Assembly: GCA_905221605.1 (NCBI GenBank)
Contig: CAJNDS010002384.1
Span: 183,501-247,500 of the forward strand
Length of the DNA stretch: 64,000 bases
Source: Symbiodinium natans
Taxonomy: Eukaryota > Sar > Dinophyceae > Suessiales > Symbiodiniaceae
Direction: 5' to 3'
A model generated the notes under the pieces. It saw nothing but the letters and a program-made list of their open reading frames with translations, was not told where the DNA came from and searched no databases. A program made the position numbers and the translations under genes. The first letter of the stretch is position 1. The number at the start of each line of letters is the position of its first letter. This document shows, piece by piece, positions 58,600 through 64,000 of the stretch.

Positions 58600-61500
58600 T
58601 CTGAGTAACCTCGCCACCCGCTGCAAATTTCGGCCAGGTGCCCGGCGTGACACACTTGTCCCTGCAGTTGGGGTCGCCACTGGATGCGACATTGGTCCAA
58701 AAGGTTCCAACAGTTCGGGCAAAGTCCCACCTTATCTGTGCACCAACCGCGTGCCCCTAGCGCCGCGGGACTTCAGACCTTGCAATGTCATAAATGATTG
58801 AATGCCGTCCAGGGCACTCCTTGTCGTTGAAATAGGCTCGATAACCTTCCTGGCCAAAACGATTTGGAGCGTAGCAGGCCTCACATCGCGTGAGGTGCGG
58901 GCAGTCTGGGGTGGTCAAGCCCCACAGACCGCAGCAGCTGCCATCCTCCATGAAATTCGGCTGGCCCAGTACAAAAGTCACTTCATCTTGGTGGGCAGCC
59001 CCCAGGTAGGGCAAGTGATAGTTTGGGACAGCACTGCAATTTGGATTGCCGGTGTACCTTGGCAGAAAGCTCTGTCTCAAGTGGGGAAGAGTTTCGGTTC
59101 GCCATGCAATACCCACAAAAAACTAAGTCGCAGACCAGTAATCGAAGCGGTAGGTGAAGGCCCGCCCAGGATGTGCCTTGTTAAACCACGAGGCGCGCTG
59201 CCGGATCTGGCAGTGACTCTGATCAGATTCCACGTTCCCGAGCTGATGAACGTTCCTCGGTGCCCAAACAAAGCTGCTACTTGCAAGCAGCTACCGACAC
59301 CTGAGGGCACCTCATGTTTTCACACTATACCATTAGTGCAAGTCGCCGCACGTGAACTGAAAGTGCCCTGCAGACGAGAAGCAAGATGCTACTCCCTGCG
59401 ACGGGCGGGTACAAGCTCAGAGCCTGCCGCACAGCGTACTTCAAGGCATCTCATGAACTCATGAACCAAACTGCAACACATCGTCGCGGCAGGACAGCAC
59501 ATGATGTGTTTGGCAGTCTGAGGGTATTCGGTTCCACTTTGACCCTTCGTGTCCTTGCCCAACAGACGTGGACCAACTCGAGCAAACAGCCGCACTCCTA
59601 GGCATTTGCAGCTGGCAGTCGGCAACAACCTATTCCCGTTCGTTCAGAAAGCTTGCCTAAACTGGGATCGGGGGTTTCCGAAAATAGGGGGTACCTTATT
59701 GGGGTCCTTATTACAAAGACATCCGACTATTTAGGGGCCCCTTATTTTCGTAAACCCCCATAAGGTCACAAAGATTCAAGCACTGCGACATACTGCGACC
59801 ACAAGGCAAGCCTGCTAAAGCATTGCCAAGACGCCATACTGCTTATCGGACATCGGCTTGAGAGCACCGTCAGGCCGATCATTCGGCTGATCCAGGCCAT
59901 CCTGAACATTTCACAGCTTGGAACTGCTGTGTGGCGTCTGTGGCCTGTGAGTTTGAGAGCTGTGGTTGCAAAGGCGGTTGAACAATGGGGCCACAAACGG
60001 TAGATCAGGAACAGGAACTGACTTTTTTGAACGGCCATCAATGCTCAAGGGTACATCATATGGTTTGCAGGCCCCGTATAATACAGCGATGTCCTCAGTG
60101 TAGTCACGGAAGAGGAAGAGGTTGCTGTCGTTGGTCTGCGCCCCCAAAACCACAGTTGCTGGATTGACGCGTCCCAAGCGAAGCAACTCCTGCAGCACGG
60201 CAAAGGACTCGCCCAGAACCCAAGATTTGTTGGTTCAAACTCCCCAACAGACCCATACTAGGAGTTGCTATCAAGTGCGGGAATGTGTGGCTGCCGACAA
60301 CGCGTGTTGCATGGTCTTTACACATGAGGAAGCGCGCACGGGGACAAACATCTAGTTGAGCTTGCAAGCTGATCACACAGTGCCTAGGGCCTAGGGCCTT
60401 GGAGCTTTCCCGTGTCTGCACGGCAAGTCCTGGGGTGCCAGCGGGAACGTGACGCCGTCTGTGACGGGCGACCACGGGGCCGAGTACGTGGTCATGGTGA
60501 GATTCAGCGCCGGAACCTTGACAAAGGCTCGAAAACCCCCCCCCCCCACCATTATCCACCTCAAGACAGCGAGGTCTCTGCAATCTCTGCTTGGCCAGGA
60601 CGCTCGAGCGAGACATGTTTTGTTCACCTGTGGACCAGGCAGCCCCTCACATTCTGAGACTGCAAATGGGTTCACAGGGTCCTGCACATCTACAGTACTC
60701 TCCATGTGTCGGCAGATACATGAAAGGGCCGTGCCTTCTGCGCTGTGGCGCAGCCCAAGCTGGACGCAATCTTTGTGGCGCTTGCCAAGGCGATGGACAG
60801 GTTCATGGCGCTGAGACTGCCTCCGGACAGCGCACAAGAATAATATTGGCCGAAGACAATTCATTGCAATCATCCCTCCCTTTGACCTTCAAGTGTCTCA
60901 AAGTGGTTTTCCACAGTGAAGACCAAAAATGATGTCTTGTCATCTCCCTAATCCGAGCACCTGTTTAATTGGGGGGGGGGGGGGGGTCCCCCCCTCCCCC
61001 CCCCCCACCCCCCACCACAATAAGAAAGGCAGGGTTCCGCAATAGTATGACCGTGGCCCTGTATTGATTCTCTATTACAAACAATAGGCTGCAGATCCCC
61101 GAGGTGCTTTAGCTTCGCAGCTCAGCAAGCAAAACAAGAAGCCTGCCGACAGATCTTGGAAACCCCCCGAAAACATTTTCCTTAAATGTGGTGGAGTTTC
61201 CCCATACAAAAACACCCGTAATGGAAAGTAGTCTTCCGGCGGGCTTCTCGACGAAAAAATCATTTAAATGTGGTGGTATTAATTAAACTGATGCTCGGAT
61301 TACGAATCAATCTCTAGCGTGAGTCACACGCCCTGTTCCACCTGCGTAGCTATAGCATGACAGGGCTTGGTGGCAATTTCTCTGCAGTATTACGCAGGCA
61401 TGGTATGCAGGCCGGATTTGCTCCACCTGACTCGCTGATCGCACCCTGGAAGAGGCCAGCTGACTGGGGCGAGACATACTGCAGCTCCACAAGACCTGAT

Positions 61501-62546
61501 AAGTCAGAAACAAAGGCGTGATTAAAGCCTACTTCATAAGGCCAAAGCCACACCGGCACAAGGGAGTGCACCATGTGCCTGCCCCAGAGCTCTGTCCGTG
61601 GATGGCCACACGTGAGGCATCGCCGCCGAAGGCCGCGACCTCCTTCTTAACCCAGCGCAGGGCACCTAGCAAGCACTCATCCTAAGCACGCAACTTGCAA
61701 GCCAGAAAACAAGCAAGGTTATTGCTGCGAAACTTTTGTCCATGAACGCCAAGCAACTCTGAATGTCGAGGATGCCCCAGTTGCCAGTAGACCGATTTGC
61801 CTCCACGTCTTCGTGGAATGCCATCCAGCCCAACGGCCCCGTGCGGTAATTGAAGGACACGCACACGACATCGTGAAAAGCTGCCAGCGCGCTCCTTAGC
61901 ATGTATCCCTTGCTTTGCTTCGGTTGCGCCTCCCCAAGATAAGGAGCTGCCTATCTTCCAAGTCTCCCCCTTTTCCCGATCTAGAGTATGCGGGCTTAAA
62001 TGCCGTCGCTATCCGTCGCTCAATCTCGAGCAGGCAGGCAAGGCTTTGGTGGGTTCCCCTCCCCTGCTGGCTGCACTTGCTGTTGATATCATTCTTGTCC
62101 TTTGGTGTTTGGCCAAGGGTCATGTTATAGGGCTCCGCCTCCCCGAACTGATTGGAGCCTCCGTAGATGAAAACCATGACCGGCAGCTTTTTTTGTGTCT
62201 GCCAAGCGGTGCGCGGACTCCAAACATTCGCCTTCAAGCAATCCTCGCTCCCATATGTCTGCGTAGGATCCCCTGCCACTTGCATGCAGGCCGCGCCCCA
62301 CATGGTAGCCGTGACACTGCCTCCTGGATAGGCTTCTTGGAAGTCCACGGGAGGTTGAAAGCGTTCAGCCCTTGCAAAGGGGACGCCAAGGAACTGATCC
62401 ACCTCGACCCCTCCCGCACTTGCAGGCAGGGTGGTTCCTATAACAGAACCTCCACTTGTTTGAGGCCACTCTGCGGCCACCTGCCCAGCAGTCAAAGCAA
62501 ACCACAGAGGCATGAAGGGACCAGCTGTCACTAGCGATCGGCCCAT
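58600..62546 (-). CDS. Type-B carboxylesterase/cholinesterase-family hydrolase, many exons
   Basis: The ATG at 62546 (GCCATGG context) opens a leader (MPLWFALTAGQVAA), then FLGVPFARAERFQPP, the EDCLKANVW disulfide motif and VMVFIYGGSNQFG. Later exons: about 61860-61725 (FNYRTGPLGW, GNWGILDIQ), about 61645-61568 (ALRWVKKEVAAFGGDASRVA and the nucleophile elbow GQSSGAG), about 61485-61400 (SAGLFQGAISESGG), about 60760-60430 (CLARA region, then SPVTDGVTFPLAPQDL), about 60190-60070 (ATVVLGAQTNDSNLFLF), about 59560-59470 (MCCPAATM), about 59210-59130 (AFTYRFDYW), about 59020-58810 (GAAHQDEVTFVLGQP, catalytic His) and about 58715-58600 (ARTVGTFWTNVASSGDPN). This is the full family order. The acidic triad residue, usually Glu in (K/R)DEGxLF, aligns with Asp here. 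It is probably secreted or in the secretory pathway. The last C-terminal exon was not identified. Confidence 0.88.
59670..59759. mobile_element. Copy 2 of a short inverted-repeat element (MITE- or introner-like), in an esterase intron
   Basis: A 90-bp element. The left arm 59670-59691 (GGGGGTTTCCGAAAATAGGGGG with two differences) is the reverse complement of the right arm 59738-59759. The interior holds the core TACCTTATTGGGGTCC shared with copies 1 and 3. It lies between carboxylesterase exons at about 60.07 and 59.56 kb. It has no coding capacity. Confidence 0.65.
60970..61016. repeat. Poly-G followed by poly-C, inverted homopolymer pair
   Basis: A G run of about 16 is followed by a C-rich stretch of about 28 with T and A interruptions. 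The two halves could pair as a stem. It lies in a probable long intron of the carboxylesterase gene. Base counts here are prone to sequencing error. Confidence 0.8.
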
Positions 62547-62714
62547 GGCTCCACCCCTGTCGCTGCCACTATGTCTAGCACTGACAGCGTAACCTTCTTC
62601 AAGAATCTGAGCCCACGCAAGGCAAGCGGTACTTCGAGCCACCATGCTTTTCGTTTCAAGAACCTTCCTACGGCCTCGGTCTGTGTTACTCTGCGCACTA
62701 CCTACACTTATCAT

Positions 62715-64000
62715 AGCCCCTCAAGCTAACCACAGCAAAGCCCGCCACTGTCAGGTTGCAAACCGTACAGTAGTGTTCTGGAAGTAGATGTGACACTTCT
62801 GTGACAACGCGCACCCTATGTATATATAGCCTTATATAGCTCTGACATGTTCGAACCTTTGCTTGTTCCGCATGCCCTCGCGAAACGCTTGGCTCCTCTT
62901 CAGCTTCCTCTTCGTCGGCCATGGCTGTTCTGTCTCGAGGACCGGCAGTGATGCAGACTCGAGTCTAAACAGCTTCCACGCCAAGGCTCCAAGCGGAAGC
63001 GGAATTGAATGTGTCAGGGGAATTCAGCAGTTGGTAAGCCGGACAGAAAGGTGCTACGACCGCAACCGCGTCGACCAGAACATGATCCCTCTGAACAACT
63101 CTATGGCAGAAGGGACAACCCATAGCAACGCTGCATGATTGCAGGTTTCGCCAGGGGTACGGTTCACGCCGGCTTCGCCGGCCGCAGCACCGAGGTCCTT
63201 GGACATGGGGCCAATCTGACGGCAGATGTGCTTGAGCTTGCTTGCCGACTCAGCGCGAGGCCAGAATCCCCTTTTCATTTGCCTTCTCCTGCTCGTGCCC
63301 TTAGCCAGAAGAAAATGAGTCTCTAGCTTGCAGCCTTGCGCTGCGTGCGCAACGAGAACCTGCCATCGCAGCTCAGAAACGCTGGTCTTTAAGGCACAAG
63401 CTCAGCTGCCGGTGTGGCAATGCGTTTAGCCTTTGAACAACGCGGGCATGTGACAAGCCCTGCTCTGATGACAAGGGCCTTTGGAAGACTGGTACTGGGA
63501 GAGTTCAGGAACTTGACAATGGTGTCCTGCAGCAGCAACACGCTCCACTTGCCCCCGTGCGTGCCATATCCCGGACATAGCATGAGATCTATGGGCACCG
63601 GTGCACGAAGAACTTGAAACGCGCAGCGCGGGGGACGAAAGCGCTACTACCCCCAGGCGACAATTGTTCTGACGGCACATGCGCGACCTTTGGCTCCGCC
63701 ATAGGAGCGAGCGTCACAAGCATTATGGAGTCGCCCCGCCATCCCAGGGGGCGAGAATTGGGAGCATCAGGTGGATCACGACGAACAAGAAACAGCCAGC
63801 AGACGCCGACACATGCAGCCGGTTGCTCTATTGGGGCGCCTCGCCACAGTGGAGCACCAGCAACCACAACTCGCTATGAAAGCCAGGGTCAAGAGCATTA
63901 GGAGGTCGGGCTGCCCCAGGCGAACCGCAGACATTACTGCGGACATCATGAGCATCAAAAGTCCGGAAACAAAAGCCCACCCCGAGAGAGAAACATTCCA
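62715..64000 (-). other. Window edge with weak minus-strand exon candidates
   Basis: Protein-like minus-strand pieces: 63958 to about 63850 (a hydrophobic, possibly membrane-spanning segment LLMLLTLAFIASCGCW), 63598-63389 (VLLLQDTIVKFLNSPSTSLP, ending TPAAELVP) and 63278-63054 (AESASKLKHICRQIGPMSKD, ending in a hydrophobic stretch). They may be the 3' exons of a gene that extends beyond the window. A short acidic frame starting at 62922 (MADEEEAEEEP) is also present. No family is recognised. Confidence 0.3.

Overview
The window looks like nuclear DNA of a dinoflagellate, probably of the Symbiodiniaceae type. Five lines of evidence support this. Every gene I can recognise (13) lies on the minus strand, forming one long unidirectional cluster. 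Introns are mostly short (60-200 nt) and use GC, GA and GT donors with an AG|G-type acceptor. Telomere-type TTTAGGG/CCCTAAA patches occur inside the sequence. Long gene-poor stretches hold microsatellites and homopolymer tracts. No bacterial operon logic (Shine-Dalgarno sites, tight overlaps) is visible. The species cannot be fixed from sequence reading alone.

Layout, low to high coordinate. 0.45-5.8 kb: an intronless armadillo-like protein, a two-exon armadillo-repeat protein and an intronless 445-residue protein of unknown function. 5.9-11.8 kb: no convincing gene. 11.8-13.1 kb: a kelch-repeat gene. 13.2-18.9 kb: no gene, but a satellite and GA-repeat block at 15.5-17.3 kb. 18.9-21.3 kb: a complete three-exon glutamate carboxypeptidase II-like M28 peptidase. 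22.8-24.6 kb: a transposon-like fragment and telomeric repeats flanking an insert whose distal end is AT-rich and holds a lysine-rich reading frame. 24.8-26.5 kb: a TBC-domain (Rab GAP) gene. 29.1-31.1 kb: a calcium-dependent apyrase (CANT1 family). 32.8-45.3 kb: a palmitoyl-protein thioesterase (PPT1-like) gene that I could assemble into 16 in-frame exons. Its intron 2 (5.35 kb) contains a lipase maturation factor gene, and its intron 9 (4.37 kb) contains a gene for a two-repeat protein of unknown function, both on the same strand as the host. 49.4-53.4 kb: an E3 ligase with zinc-finger, tandem WWE and RING/RING2-like modules. 53.9-56.1 kb: a helical/coiled-coil protein. 56.7-57.7 kb: weak exons. 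58.6-62.5 kb: a type-B carboxylesterase with many small exons. 62.9-64.0 kb: weak exon candidates only.

Five genes encode likely secretory, lysosomal or ER proteins (M28 peptidase, apyrase, thioesterase, lipase maturation factor, carboxylesterase). The others look regulatory or scaffold-like (armadillo, kelch, TBC, WWE-RBR, coiled coil). I see no single shared pathway. The most unusual points are the two same-strand genes lying inside introns of the thioesterase gene, the insert flanked by 38-bp telomeric direct repeats, and a small inverted-repeat element family, two of whose three copies lie in introns. Exon edges given to the base were worked out by hand from reading frame, family alignment and splice dinucleotides; those marked 'about' are approximate.
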